Assembly: GCA_011634665.1 (NCBI GenBank)
Contig: WAEK01000003.1
Span: 998,001 to 1,062,000, forward strand
DNA length: 64,000 nucleotides
Source of the DNA: Mortierella sp. BCC40632
Taxonomy: Eukaryota > Mortierellomycota > Mortierellomycetes > Mortierellales > Mortierellaceae
Direction: 5' to 3'
Shown here: positions 27,772-40,005 of the stretch, piece by piece
Position numbering within the stretch: position 1 is the stretch's first letter
Layout: the number at the start of each line of letters is the position of its first letter
Notes under the pieces: generated by a model
What the model saw: only the letters and a program-made list of their open reading frames with translations
What the model was told of the DNA's origin: nothing
Database searches by the model: none
Position numbers and translations under genes: made by a program

Positions 27772-30700
27772 TTATGGGTCTAGTCGTGGCACTTGGATAG
27801 TGTATCCCTTTGTCCCCCGATCACCACCTGGGGTGTGTTCAGGTCCTCCACGGATATTCTCTGCAAAGATGGTCACCTCCATGCTTCCCGTGTGCTGATT
27901 GTAGAATCCATGCGAGTAATTACGTCTTGGTAGCAACTTGTCGTTCACCAGAGGTGAACCATCGACGTCTGTGGTAAAAGTCGGGTACATGTCCTCAAAG
28001 GTTGGCACACGTCCATCCAGGTTGTGGACCTTGTCCTGGAAGTGCAACAACCGGATGACGCCATCTGGTGGAGGCTCGTTAACAATGGCCGATGAGATGA
28101 TTTGGTACATCAGCTGAGGATCCCTCTCTGGTGGAGAAATCTTGGCCGTGAACCGTCCGATGCCTGCACAGTGGACATCTCCAGAGATGAAGGTGACTCG
28201 GATCTTGCGGTCGTTGGCAAAGTTTTGCAAGCGGACAATGAACCTGTTGCGCTCAGCTTTGTGGGCCTTGGCTGCATGTGGGAAAATGGAAAAGAAAAAA
28301 AGAATGGAAAAAAAGAAAGACGTTCAGTGATCCAATGTACAACAGCCCTGTTTCTCACCCGCATCCATTTTTTTCTTTTTCTTTTTCTTTTGGCTCTGGA
28401 CAAACAATACCTGTCCAGTGGTCGTTCAAGTCGTCCAGCAGCTCGGGCTCGCCATTGAGTTTGTTGACAACATTCTTTGCACTGGCCAGTCCTCCAAGTA
28501 CACTGCCGACTGAACCCATCAAGTTTTCAGCAAAGACCAGACGAGGATAAGCAATTGGTACTCCCAGCTGGACCAACAAATGCCTGGTGCCTTGAGGAAT
28601 TTCCTGGTACATCTTTGCAAACGCAACATCATACGTCTTATCCGAACACACAACGTTCTTGGTTCTTTCGGAGCGTGCATCCAAAACAAGAAGACTGGTT
28701 GAAGGTCCAAGAGAGACGAGCATGTTCTCTCCGATGCCAGATGAGAAGAATCCGTGCTGAGGAGCCAATGTAGGAGTGCTGTGTTGCTGGAACAGCAAGT
28801 AGAAGCGGCGAGAGAATGCTCCAATGGTCGTCATGACGGCACTCTTCATTGTTGGCTCTGGGTAGGATCCATATCCATCGATGGTGCTTTTTTAGTAGTT
28901 GTCGTAGTTGTTATTGTTGTTATTGTTGTTGTTGTAGTTGTTGTTGTTCAGAAGTCGTCATAACAAAGGGACAGGGTCATTCAAAGGCGTAACCGGGTTA
29001 GGATTATCATTCAAAGAGTTCAAAGTCAGAAAAAAAAAAAAAAAAAAAAACCGCCAGGACTGCAAGGTGAGCTTACTCGTGATCATCCCACATGTTGACG
29101 GTGGGGATAGCAGCAAGAGCTTGAGCATAAGTACCCTGAGAGAACCAGGTGCAATAGCGGTTAAAGTAGTAGCGCTCGATGGCCTGGGTCCATTCAGGTT
29201 TGCAGTGGGTCTTTTCTCGGTTCGGGATGCTGAGCGAGAGCCACTCCTTCATCTCACGCTCGTCCAGGAGCGAGTCACAGTAGAGTTGGTCGCCTCCTCC
29301 GATCATGACGTGATACGGCTGCTGAGCGTGCTTGGCCATGAAATCGTTCCACAGAGGGTTGGCGCCTCCGATGGCAACTATTATCATGCATTATTAGATG
29401 AGAAAGACAGAGCGTGGGAGGGTTAGGTTGCGATGGCTTTTGTTGTTGCAGGAAAGCAAAGGGGTTGGAGCCAGAGACGTGTTGACTTTCTCTGAAAAAA
29501 TAGCCCGACGCAAGACCGGGCCACCGATTTTCATGGACATTTGGAGTGTGGAGACACAACCAGCTCAGCTCTCTCTCTCCTCTCTCTCTCCTCTCTCTCT
29601 CTCTTTCTTTTCTCTTCTCGCTATCATCATTTCCTTTCCGGAGTTCACCCTCGCTAGGGAATAACCTCTTCACCGAGGGTTGGGACACAAGAGTTGAGAG
29701 CACAGGTACGACTGGCGGACAAGAGATAGATCTCATTTGCATCTGACGCTGTGGTTTTCGTTAGCTTGTCAACGCAAAAAGAAATCGCCCTTTGACTCTT
29801 ACTCCTCCTTTCTGTATCTGTCCTCTTTCGTCACTTCCTCTCTCTCTCTCTCTCTCTCTCTGGGGCGGAAATCAAAAAACTCCCGGAGAGAAAAGGAGAA
29901 AGAAAATAAATAAATAAATAAAAAAAAAAGGCTGCTTACCCGAGTCGGTCGCTGACGAGAAGCCATTGCAAGAATAAAACATCCAGCGGAAAGACTCGGT
30001 CCGACCAGCGACAAAGAACCAATAGCTGGGGCCATTGTTGATCGAGTACGTGATCTTCTTGGTCGCGTGCATGTCCTGTGGGATCACCAACGCGAATCGC
30101 CAAAAGATCGAGCTGTTGTAGTTGTCGATGGCCTGTGCGGTCACCTTTTGTGGGTGCGACACTCCGTCCGACCATGTCAGGACTGGTGGCGGCTGGTGCA
30201 TCGCCTCGGGTCGAGACACCAATAGCACAGAGCCAACCCAGTGACCGTGGTGCGTATCCAGGCTTTGGTAACGGAGCAAGGGTCCACACATGTAGGGTTG
30301 TCCCGAAGCGCCCATTGGAGGAGGATGTCCTATCGCGGCGTGCTGCTGCTGCTGCTGCTGAGGATAGGGCGAGAAGGGTGGAGGGACCATCTGGCCTTGC
30401 GACCCATAGTTCGGAAGCGCGTGAGGACCAGGCTGACCAGGCTGTGGGCTCGGCATGGAGGGCGGGTAGCCAGTGCTTGGAGCTGGATACATCCCTTGAG
30501 ATCCGGGAGTGGGAGGTGGTGGGTAGACACCTGTGCTAGGCGAGGGTGGGAAACCAGGTTGCGAAGGAGGAGGTGGATACATCATGTTTGCCGAAGAGGC
30601 AGGATAGGAAGTGGAAGGCGAGGGAAAAGAAGGGGGAGGTGGGCCTGGTGGAAAGCTCGGAGGTTGATAGCCCGAAGATGGAGCATAGGGCACGCCTGCG

Positions 30701-30796
30701 GGAGGAGGGTAGGGACCCGTCGCGACAGGGGGCGGGTATGGGGATGGAGGTGCATAAGTCTGCGGAGGGGCATGGGGCGGGGGGGCGGCAGGGCAA
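27772..30796 (-). CDS. PhoD-like phosphatase with proline-rich N-terminus (start exon uncertain)
   Basis: A predicted metallophosphatase of the PhoD-like group. Exons 29940-30796, 29077-29377, 28411-28886 and 27772-28271 join in frame and give about 711 codons. The N-terminal ~140 residues are disordered and P/G/Y/S-rich with a short polyQ tract. A domain with WVGSVLLVSR, SWDGV-like and YWFFVAGRTESFRWMFYSCNG segments precedes the phosphatase. Metal-site motifs are GGGDQLYCD, MWDDHD (split by an intron) and FISGDVHCAG, in PhoD order. The 30796 boundary is an acceptor (TTTTTCAG), since no in-frame ATG precedes the proline-rich segment. A candidate first exon is 31238-31263 (ATG, 8 codons, GTAGAG donor, phase-compatible, total 719 aa), but other short exons are possible. 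No signal peptide is visible. Confidence 0.85.
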
Positions 30797-30887
30797 CTGA
30801 AAAAGATAAGATGGGTGGTGAGCCGGAAGGAGGAATGAGGCCGGCGGGGAGAGAAGGGAATGAGGAAGGAGGAAGAGAGAAAGAAGA

Positions 30888-30889
<2 letters not shown>

Positions 30890-30939
<50 letters not shown>
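30890..30939. repeat. (GA)n microsatellite
   Basis: About 25 GA dinucleotides, CT in the sense of the PhoD-like gene, just upstream of its first confirmed acceptor. Confidence 0.9.
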
Positions 30940-30943
<4 letters not shown>

Positions 30944-31512
30944 AAGGAGAGAAGAAAAGAAAGAGAGGAGGGACGAGGAAGAAGACGAGGAGGAGGAGGA
31001 TGAGTGCGAGAGCGAAAGAAAAGGAAGTCGCACTATTTAAGAAAAAAAAAAGAGAGAGAGATCACTGTTTTGTTGTTTGTTGTCGTCGCTGCTATGAGAT
31101 GTGCTCGACGATTCTCTTCTCCTTGCCGTGTGTGTGCGTGGAGTGAGTGGCGACACAAGAGGCTCATCGCGACTTTTTTTTTTTTTTTTTTGTCGTTTCT
31201 GACTTTCTCTCTTTCATTCTTCTCTCTTTCTCTCTACGCACCGCCATCCAAAATATTATTCATCGTCCACACGCGCGTCTCATCCTCCATCCTCATCCCC
31301 CCTGTCATCCCATCTCAACTCTACTGACTCTGACTCTGGCCTCGTTGCTGCACTCCAGCCATCCAAGAGGGCTGCCCACGCAATTCACTCTGGTCCAGTG
31401 TTGTCCAGCGTAGTCCAATAGAGCCCCGTGTAGGGCTGTAGTTGGCCAGGCAAAGGAGAAAGTGGAGCTCTTTTCCTCTTCTTCTCTATCTTTTCTGCCT
31501 CTTTCTCTCTCC

Positions 31513-31708
31513 TCTCTAGCCTCCAGCCCGGCGGAGATTCTCCAGAAAAGAGAGATGCCGGTACCACACTACTCCAAACCAGGTCAGCCACAGGAGACTC
31601 ATGGTATTTCTTCTCTCTAGCCTCCAGCCCGGCGGAGATTCTCCGGAAAAGAGAGATGCCGGTACCACATTACACCAAGCCAGGTCAGCCACAGGAGACT
31701 CATGGTAT
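31513..31708. repeat. Tandem duplication, two ~95-bp copies, 101-bp period
   Basis: Copy 1 (about 31513-31607) and copy 2 (about 31614-31708) differ by about four substitutions. Both contain the CCTCCAGCCCGGCGGAGATT segment and ATGCCGGTACCACA. The period is 101 bp (31520 versus 31621). Not low complexity and not part of a gene I recognise. Confidence 0.85.
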
Positions 31709-31850
31709 TGGTCCCGCTTGTGTACATACTCTTTATTGTCCCACGCATATCTTTCACATTCTGTGTGTTCTGTATCTCTATTTCTACTCCTGTGCGGCCA
31801 TGTCTGTGTGGACTATCATTCGACATTCACCTCCCTGGCCGTCCACTCTC

Positions 31851-32345
31851 TCACGACGACGACGACCCTTCACCTTCACGGGGAGGCGCGTCATAGCCGA
31901 GTCCAAGTCCAGGATATTGAGATGTCAAGCGGTCAGTACGCGGGGACAGGCCAGAAAAGTCGAGAGGTACAGGGGTACCAAGCCAAGTAGCACGTGTGGA
32001 ATGGTCAGCAATCTCTTCTCGAGTCAAGGGGTGAATCAGAATCGAATGAGGACCTCGATTGAGCACAAACCACGAGTAGCATCGAGCAAAGTCCTCGCGT
32101 GGACACCAGACCTCGTAGCTGCCAATAGGATGGGGACCGCGTGGGGAGGTGTTGATGCCGTTCTTGAGAGGCACAACCCGGAAGAAGCCCTCTTCGACTA
32201 GCTGGAGGATGCGGTCACGTAGCTTGACGGCAGATTCCTGGGAGGCGGCGTTGTTCTGGAACCAGTAGACATGGAAGTGGAACTCTTTGATCTCATTGTC
32301 GTACTCGGACTGGAGAGAAGAGTTAGCAGAGGACATGAGTTGCAT
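31851..32345 (-). CDS. DOPA 4,5-dioxygenase family protein
   Basis: A compact single-exon protein of 164 aa resembling the extradiol DOPA dioxygenase family, small ferredoxin-like-fold proteins found in fungi and bacteria. Visible motifs are EFHFHVYWFQNN near the N-terminus (HxH metal ligands), GPHPIGSYEVW, FVLNRGPHSILIHPLTREE and ADHSTRATWLGTPVPLD, which is the family signature order and typical length. The frame opens with ATG at 32343-32345; a second in-frame ATG lies three codons later (32334-32336) and could equally be used. The substrate is unknown, and many family members have no shown activity on DOPA. A GA/CT microsatellite lies just upstream, as CT in the gene's sense. Confidence 0.9.
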   Translation of the reverse strand: MQLMSSANSSLQSEYDNEIKEFHFHVYWFQNNAASQESAVKLRDRILQLVEEGFFRVVPLKNGINTSPRGPHPIGSYEVWCPREDFARCYSWFVLNRGPHSILIHPLTREEIADHSTRATWLGTPVPLDFSGLSPRTDRLTSQYPGLGLGYDAPPREGEGSSSS

Positions 32346-32360
32346 TAAAGGAGGTGGTAA

Positions 32361-32398
<38 letters not shown>

Positions 32399-33681
32399 AA
32401 TGTGGAAATGCAAGGATGGATGAGATTTAAATGGGAGGAGGGGGAATGAAGATTGAGTGAGACGTAAATGAGTGTGAGTGAGAAAGAAAAAGGAGAGAGA
32501 GAGAGAGAGAGAAAGAGAAAGAAGAGTGAAGAAGAGTGGAAAAGAGAAACAAATCATCACTCCTACTTATCAGATGGACTTTCTGGCGCCTGATTGGTCA
32601 AAGCAACGCCATGGTCCGCTGTCCACCGACCTTGATTCTTGCCTTTTTCATGTCTCTGTCTGCGCTGTGGGAACGACGCCATCCAGGCAGTGGGTGATGT
32701 GAAGTGATCCTCATGGGAGAAACAGACTAGACTTACTTCGTTGCATGTCCGCAGCCAACGTTTCTGCATTCGTGTCCGTGGGAAAATCGTCCCTGCGACA
32801 AGGCTGTTGCATCATTGAAGCAAACTGGCCAGCTCCATGGGTCCGAGTGCTAACCCAATCCCCCTCATGCAACTCTCCTCCCCCTCGCTCTAGTATCCAC
32901 GCCCACTCGCCTAGAAAGAAAGTGTAGGCCCCGTTGCTAGGAATGTCTTACGCGTGCACAAACTCAAAGCAATACAAATACCACTCGGCCGAGCAAGCCC
33001 ACCGGTTCAATATGCCAAGGAATTGCATATGAAATGCATGAAATATATTTGTTAAAAAAAAAAAAAAAAAAAAAACGCGCGCAGCAGGGCCCCCACTCTC
33101 CTCTTGGCCGCCTTTGCCTTCGCCTCATGGGCTTGGGACACAATCTTTTTTTTTTTTTACCGACCAACAGCTACCGCTCTCTGGTGGCAGAGCGCAACAG
33201 GGCAAGGGAGGTTGCAACGCTGCAAATGGTCGTTTAGAAAGTAAAAGCGGTTCACCCAATTGTTGCGACATTGCACATGTGGAGGAGACGTGGGGTAGGA
33301 ACAAGAGTAAAGCGGGTGGGTTCGGTACGCGAATGTTGTTGCTCCTCCGTCTCTTCTTGGACCGGTGTCAAATATAAGCGGTTGTTGAGAAACCTCTATC
33401 CTGCTCTCACTCTCACATTCAACGCGGTTGTCTCTCTCTTTTACTCTTTCTCTCTTTCTCGTTCTTGCTCTCGCTCGCTCTTACTCTCGCTCCCCACTTT
33501 GTCTCTATCATTGCCTGTTCCAGGTCCCACCCCATCCACAATCCATCTCTGTCTTTCTCTCTTTATTCTTCTCATCCCATTCCACTGACTCCATCTCGCT
33601 TGTCGCGCTGGCCGCTGGCAGATTCATCTCTTCCTGGAAACCTTCTTCTACTTCATCCCCACGCCCGGCCGAACCAAAAGC
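32346..33681. other. Divergent intergenic region, DOPA dioxygenase/F-box
   Basis: About 1.3 kb shared upstream region of two divergent genes. It holds GA tracts (32365-32393, 32495-32515) on the dioxygenase side and CT-rich DNA on the F-box side (33430-33600), so both are pyrimidine-rich in the direction of transcription. A-run at about 33053-33075. No gene seen. Confidence 0.55.
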
Positions 33682-35750
33682 ATGGACGGTCCCCCATCAA
33701 AGCTGGTCCTCGAGATCCCCGAGATTCTCTTCATGATCATCTCCTTCCTCGATTCCAAGTCTCTCAAGAACGCATCTCTTGTCTGCAAACAATGGAATCA
33801 CCACTACAACACCATCGCCTGGCGTCAACTCGTCATCCCTCACAACTGGTTCGACTTTGATCTCTCAACACTCTGGCCGGTCCTGGACCGGCGTGGAGCC
33901 TACTTCCGCGCGCTCTCACTCAAGCTTACCTCTCAAAAGCGATCTTCTCGCGACTTTGACAAGGAACACATCTGGACCCAGCTCGGCCTTATTCTCCCAA
34001 AACTCCCCAACCTCGAGCGTCTCGAGATCCAACTCCCCACAGAGCTCCCGAGTGACATCCTCAGTATCCTGGCCAAGCACTCACCGCCTAGACTGGAGCA
34101 TTTGGACACAGATCTCCTTGTCTGGGACCCTGAAGACCTGAAGAATCTTCTCGAGGCATGTCCCTCCCTAAAAAGGCTGGCTGGTCACAACTTTACGGGC
34201 AAGGAACTTCAAGCCATTGCAGCAGCCCAACCCAACCTAGTCTCGATTGACTGTACGCGTCCTCTGTTTGACGACGGGGAGCTTGTCACGTTCATGAGCC
34301 ACTATCCAGACCTACGCCAATTCTCTGTCTCGCTCCACCAGTACCTAAACTCTAAAGCACTTGTCGGCATTGCGGCCCGATGTTCAAGGCTCGAGCACAT
34401 CAACTTTCACTTTTGTCTCAACCTCGGCTCCACTGGCTTCCAAGCCATCCTCTCCGCCTCGCCCAATCTTCGGACCCTCGACCTTGGACTGACAGAAGTA
34501 AAAGACGACGACATTGCGTTGGTCGCCGCCCACTGCCCTGGCCTCGAGTCTCTCAAGCTACCTTTTTGCTCCAACATTACGGACCGGTCCATAAGCGAGA
34601 TTGTACATTCATGTCGGGCCCTGCGGCATTTAGATATTTCTTGGTGTAATGCCGTTTTGCTGAATATATTTGATACAGAACGACCATGGGTCTGCAGTCG
34701 ACTTCAACATTTGGATATTTCTGGAATCCATTCTGCATATTCGGTCGAGGCCTCGGTCGTGGCCGAGCTTTTGCCCGTCATGTACCGACAGCTAGGGCTC
34801 TTGACGTTCCTTCGATCGCTACGGCTCTCTGGATTTTGGTTCTCGCTCCACCTGCTTGACATAGGAAGACCAGAGTTGACAAAGCTTTTCCAATTGGAGA
34901 CACTTGACATCTCCAAGCTAAAACATCCATTGCCATGGGAGGACATTGTGGCAATTGGGAACTTTTTCCCTCGTTTAAGCGAGTTCACCTTTCGGAACAA
35001 CGATGTCTTACCACAGGTGCCGGCAGCGGAAAGGCAAGTGGCCATCGAGAGCGCTCAAGGCCAGGAACAACAGAGCTCGAGCCCATTCGAGGTCAGTCAA
35101 GTCAATACAGAAGTACAGGCGTTATCAGGGATGACCGAGGAGGCTCATGGCGCAGTCTCTTCCACAGATGTACCCGACAACAATACGACCTCGATTCTCC
35201 CGGCTGGCCAGGGAGAAGAGAATAGGGTCGAAAGAGCAGCAGAGACAACGAGTACGGATGAATCACAACCTTCAGCACAACTATCGTCACAGTCGTCCTC
35301 GACCCAAAGCGCCTCCTCCTCTGGGTCATCATTAGTCGTACTAGAACAAGCAACTGAGACTACCGAGACATCAACACAGCCACAAGGGGCATCTATACGA
35401 GGAAACACATCCACAGAAGAAGGCGCGTCGATACTTCTACCAGTTTCTGACTCTACAGAGAACATAAATGGAGAAGCATCCATGGTAGAAACCGTTCGGG
35501 CTACGCTTGTATCAGGACTCGAGATTTCCTATCGAGCTGGGGATCAAGAAGAAGACGAAGACCCTGGCGTTGATTTTGGGATGACTGCATGGGGATCCCT
35601 AATATTGGTTGGTAAAAAAAAAAAAAAAAAATGCATGTACTACAATTTATTGCAATCCCAAGGGGAGGGCATCATTAAATCTTTTTTTTTTCTTTTTCTT
35701 TCTTCCTAACTTTGCCTGTTCAGACAGAAAACTATGTGATTCAGTTTTGA
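33682..35750 (+). CDS. F-box/leucine-rich-repeat protein
   Basis: A predicted substrate receptor of an SCF ubiquitin ligase. From ATG 33682 it has an F-box at about residues 5-50 (LEIPEILFMIISFLDSKSL then ASLVCKQWNHH), followed by AMN1/FBXL-type leucine-rich repeats to about residue 440. Examples are SRLEHINFHFCLNLGSTGF, PNLRTLDLG and CPGLESLKLPFCSNITD. The last ~200 residues are disordered, rich in S, T, Q and E. Read straight through, the frame ends at 35709 after a lysine run made from a poly(A) tract. More likely an intron removes this: donor after 35607 (TTG|GTTGGT), acceptor CAG at 35721-35723, and last exon 35724-35750 (TENYVIQF and stop), giving 650 aa. A second donor at 35612 (G|GTAAAA) would use another frame and a longer tail. 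The protein start and body are firm; the 3' end is not. Confidence 0.88.
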
Positions 35751-36082
35751 ATGTTTGCCTCCTCTCCTCTCCTCCTCCCCTCTTCGGGACCTGAAAAAGC
35801 TTGTTGCACTGAAAGTCGCAGTCGATACGCACACAACAACAATAACAATAACAACAATACCACACACGCACACGCACACACACACGCGCACCACATAACA
35901 TGCAGCACTTGCACACATCAAAACGCATCTTTCTTTGTTTTGTTTTACTTTTCTTTTTTGTTTATCCAAAAAGACTCCCTAACCCAGAGTTTGTTACGCT
36001 TTGCAGGAGCGGGCAATAGACATGACATGCGAGAAAGAAAGAGAGGGAGAGAAAGAGAGATTGAGAAGGGAAAGGAGGGAGG

Positions 36083-36152
<70 letters not shown>

Positions 36153-36515
36153 AGAGAGAGAGAGAAAAGGAAGGAGATTCTAGTCCTTTTGGCGCAGCAG
36201 AAGACAAATGAGTGAACTGGAAGGATAGGCGCCCTTTGCCCTTCCAGTTCGTCTGGGATTCTCTTTTTTTTCTTTTTTTTTTTTTTCCTCCCCCTCGGAA
36301 ATCCTTGGTAAGATGACTAGAGCTACACGACTACATAGACAAAAAACCGACAATAGCATGCTCATTCTTATTTGCCATGGCTTCCAGAAGCTTTTGTTTT
36401 TATTGAACTACATTAAACACATAGGGGTGGTATAGACAATGGCGAATGGAATAATAATGTGCAAGATGACAAAGGGAGGGGGTAAAAAAGAAAAAGGCTT
36501 TTTTTTTTTTTTGCT
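35751..36515. other. Convergent intergenic region, F-box/OPT1
   Basis: 3' flanks of two convergent genes. It includes a CA/AAC-rich patch at 35830-35890 and a long GA microsatellite at 36084-36149. No gene seen. Confidence 0.6.
36084..36149. repeat. (GA)n microsatellite
   Basis: About 33 nearly perfect GA dinucleotides, the longest GA tract in the window. Confidence 0.95.
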
Positions 36516-38966
36516 TTAAGCCTCGGGCTTGGGGGGAAGATCGATCAAAGGAGCATACTCCAATGGGCACATTCCCATGTTCGTGCCCCACCATTTTACC
36601 ATTCCCTTCTCGCGCATCGTAAAGACGAAGAAAGCAAGCAAGACCATGAAGGCCGTACCCGAATCGAAGGCAGCAGACAACACATAAGTGTATCGCAAGT
36701 GCCATTCGGGATGGTAACGACGAGCAAAGAACTGGAAGATGAAACCAACTGCCAGCCAGTTGGTGTAGTTGTATGCCTGAGCAGGAGGCATCATACCAGT
36801 AGCAGCGAGCAAAACGGGGATGTGGACATAGTCCAACCAGGTGTTGGGAAGAGCCTTCTTGAGGAAATAGAAGGGGATGGGCAAAAGGAAACCAAGGATA
36901 AAGAAGTAGTTGACGGCATTGTACATGGAGGTGGGTCCAAACATACGATCAGGAGCAATGACACCCCAAATGACCGAGGCTGAGTAGAAAGTGTTGGCTG
37001 AGGGGCAGGTAAAGTCCTTGGACTTTGAAGTACAAATATCCTTCTGGGAGCTAAGGAGCCAGTTGGCAGTCAACAAGTTGGTCAAACCAGCAATGAAGGT
37101 ACCGAGGAGCTGGGCCCAGAACATGGCACGAGGAGGGATCTTCATGTAATGACCGAGCTTCAAGTCCGAAGTGAACAACATAGCCTGGGCCATCGAAATG
37201 TAACCGAGAGTCTTGAAGGTGACGTTGGCAATGGGGTAACCAGGAAGGATATAACCAATAACGTACTCGGTGATAATGTTGAGACCAGGCTGCTGGTTGG
37301 TGACGGCCTGGATAAGACCGACAGGCAGAGAAAAGAAGGCAGCCAAGGCGATCGAGAGGAGAACACCCCACCAGGGGAGCTTGTAGTCCCAGACCTCGCA
37401 GGTAACGATGGCGATCACAGTCATGATAACGAAAAGAGCACCATACCACCAGTCAGGAACCTCAGGGTAGGCTTGCATGAGCTTGTGATGGATATCTTCA
37501 GTGTGCTCGCGGGATTGCTTCCACTGGGCAACCAACTTGTGGCGATGGTACAACCAGGTGTGGGTGATCATGGACGAGAGACCAGCGAAACCGATACCGT
37601 AGGTCAAGGCAAAGAAGGTCGAGATACGAAGAGGACCATAGGCTTTGTACTTGACCTCGTCCAAGACGTTGTCAGTCATGATGAGGTCCGTCTCGTAGTC
37701 GTGACCATCGACGGTGAAGAGAGCGGGAGTCAGGATAGGGAACTTCTGGGCGTCCCACAAGTTGGTGTAGTAGGCAATGGGGACCATGACCCAGGCAATA
37801 ATGAAGAAGCCGAGACCAATGTTGACCTGGGCCCACCAGGGGATAATCAAAGGCGAACCCAAGAAGGCAACAATTGTATTCCAGTCCAAGGAAATAGCGC
37901 CCACACCGAGACCACCGGCGCCGCCGATCTGAGAAAGGACCTTGCTATCGGGGTTGATCCAGCAAACCCATGCGATGGAAGAGAGGACAGGGAAGAGGAA
38001 GCCAGGAATCCAGGAATACAAGAACATGGCAAGGGTGGCAACCAAGAAGAACTTGAAGCGAGACCACTGACCAGGCTGAAGATCCTCATCCTTGTGGAGG
38101 GTGTTGAAAAGAGCAACCTGGACCAAGTTGGCGGGCCAGATCATAGCAGCGGGGTAGACAAGGTAGCGACGAAGGACACCAGCCATACCGTAACCCAACA
38201 TTTGCGTGCAGAGAATGAGCAAGAAGTTGGCCAAGAATCCGAAATCCTCCTTGTACCAGACCTTCTGGATGACAGTAATATCAACAGCGTAGGCGGTACC
38301 ACCAGCACAATTGGCAGTCAAAGCGACCAACACGTGTTCCTTGATGGAGAAGGGGCCAGGGTTGAGACGACCTGCAGGCAGGACAGCGGCCATGAATTTA
38401 CCAAAGGGATATGACAACAACTGGATGACCAAGGTTGAGATGGTCATGGGGTGTGTGCGGAACCAGCTAGGTGAAGCGGACAATCAATCAAAAGGACCGA
38501 AAGGCCAAGGGCGAAGAGGAGGTTCCAGTAAGTAAGCATATTGGTCAAGCCAAAACCAACAAACAAAAGCTTGTCTGTCCGCGGAAAACAATGGCCACAC
38601 ATTGGCGCCAAGGTATACAAGGACGAGGGAGATGGAGGTCGAGAGTGGTGGACAAAAGGGGACGGGGACAGGGACAGGGGGACAGGGGAGAGGGAAGTGG
38701 GGCAGAGGAGAGGGGACTAAGGCAGAGGGCAGCACTTACAAGAACTGGTTGAAGAAGGACAGGATAAGGGAAAAGATGACGGCCATGACATAGTAACGGA
38801 AGGTCATGACTGGGAGCGAGGGGTCGTCCTTGTTGGAGACGATCGCAGCAACCTCGGGAATGGGAGAGTTCTCTTCCTCCTCAAGGACAACTGACGAGCG
38901 TTCAACATCGTACTTCTCGTCGACAAACTCCTTTTCAGTAGTGTATTCAAGCTTTTGCTCGGACAT
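36516..38966 (-). CDS. OPT oligopeptide transporter, copy 1
   Basis: A proton-coupled oligopeptide (or peptide-like/siderophore) importer of the OPT family, in the plasma or vacuolar membrane. Two exons, 38740-38966 and 36516-38466, join in phase 2 and give 725 aa. The cytosolic acidic N-terminus starts MSEQKLEY; the first membrane helix precedes the junction FFNQF|FWFRTHPMT. Family signatures are NPGPF (about residue 117) and KIPPRAMFWAQLLGT. Many hydrophobic segments fit the family's roughly 14-16 helices. The second copy (43214-45538) has the same length and the same intron position. Marked differences lie in one loop (VDGHDYETDLIMTDN here), a short stretch after SSQKD, and the C-terminus (PLIDLPPKPEA here). 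Nothing in the sequence shows the substrate. Confidence 0.95.
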
Positions 38967-39150
38967 GATAGTCTGTACCCAAGCAGGGGAAGGGCCGCGA
39001 AGGGGAACAGAGACTAGAGAGGGTAGGGGGAAAGGATGGAGGGAAGGAGAGGAAGAGTGAAAGAGGCGGAAAAGGTCAAGGAGAGCAGGTGAGGCCTTTC
39101 TGGAGTTGCAGTCAGAGACGAAGCTGCAAAGAGAGCGCGAGGACTCGTCC

Positions 39151-39158
39151 TTTTTATA
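39151..39158 (-). promoter_or_regulatory. TATA box of OPT1
   Basis: The minus strand reads TATAAAAA about 185 bp upstream of the OPT1 ATG. Confidence 0.5.
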
Positions 39159-39949
39159 GGAGGATCGGCTAGAGGATGAGAGGCGAGCCTTCCCCATCCA
39201 CTCGGTCGCGCTTCAGAACAAAAAGAAAAAAGTAAAAAGGAAAAATACCTTGGACTGAATTGAGAGCGGAGCGTTGCCGCCTGTGAGGTAGGGTCTGGAG
39301 CAACGATTGAATTGCTGGTATTATGCTGCATATGCATCTGGTTTGGCGGCTGCGTGTGTGTGTTTGTTGGTGCCCCCTGTACAGCGTACCCTTCACCAAA
39401 GCATGCACATACAATCATAATTCTTACCTGCCCATACCAAGGGAACACAGATACGCCCACCTCCACCTCTTCTGCTTCAACCTCCTACAATTGGCAGTTC
39501 GTTCAACAATAAGTGGCCGCAAAGAGAAGGTCTTTGGCGACCCGCAGGTCCGTCTTTGGTCAGGTACCTTCTCCCACCTGAGATGACTATCAGTAGGGTC
39601 AGACGTAGAGCAAGGCAAGTTCTCTAACGCTGCAACCAGTAGGGAAAGTGCCGCGGTGTCGTGGTAAATAAGATATCCAATACCAGTGCTAGCATAGCGG
39701 GAGAGAGAGTGAGAGGGAGGAACAAGAGTCCAAGATAGAGAAAGAGAAAGTCGGACAGGGGCTAAAGGTCGCTCCTGTCCATTCGGAAATGGATAAAGGA
39801 AAAAGGTTTCAACACTGGACAGAAAAAAAGAAAAAGAAAAGCTGTAATAATCAAAAGAGTACACTCACTTGCTCAACCAAGAGGTTCGCACTGCCCCTCT
39901 CAATGTGCATGGACTAATGAGAGCAAGCATAGTGACTGAGGAGTGAGTG

Positions 39950-39950
<1 letters not shown>

Positions 39951-40004
<54 letters not shown>
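39951..40004. repeat. (TG)n microsatellite
   Basis: 27 perfect TG dinucleotides in the OPT1-OPT2 spacer. Confidence 0.95.

Positions 40005-40005
<1 letters not shown>

Larger units (their letters stand above)
30797..31850. other. Region between PhoD-like 5' end and DOPA dioxygenase 3' end
   Basis: Probably holds the PhoD-like first exon, its intron and promoter. The intron would contain the GA tract at 30890-30939. A 101-bp tandem duplication lies at 31513-31708. I see no separate gene. Confidence 0.55.

Noticed and set aside
37149..38414. Antisense frame of 421 codons inside OPT1 (a similar one in OPT2)
   Set aside because: A shadow of biased codons in a conserved transporter gene; no recognisable domain.
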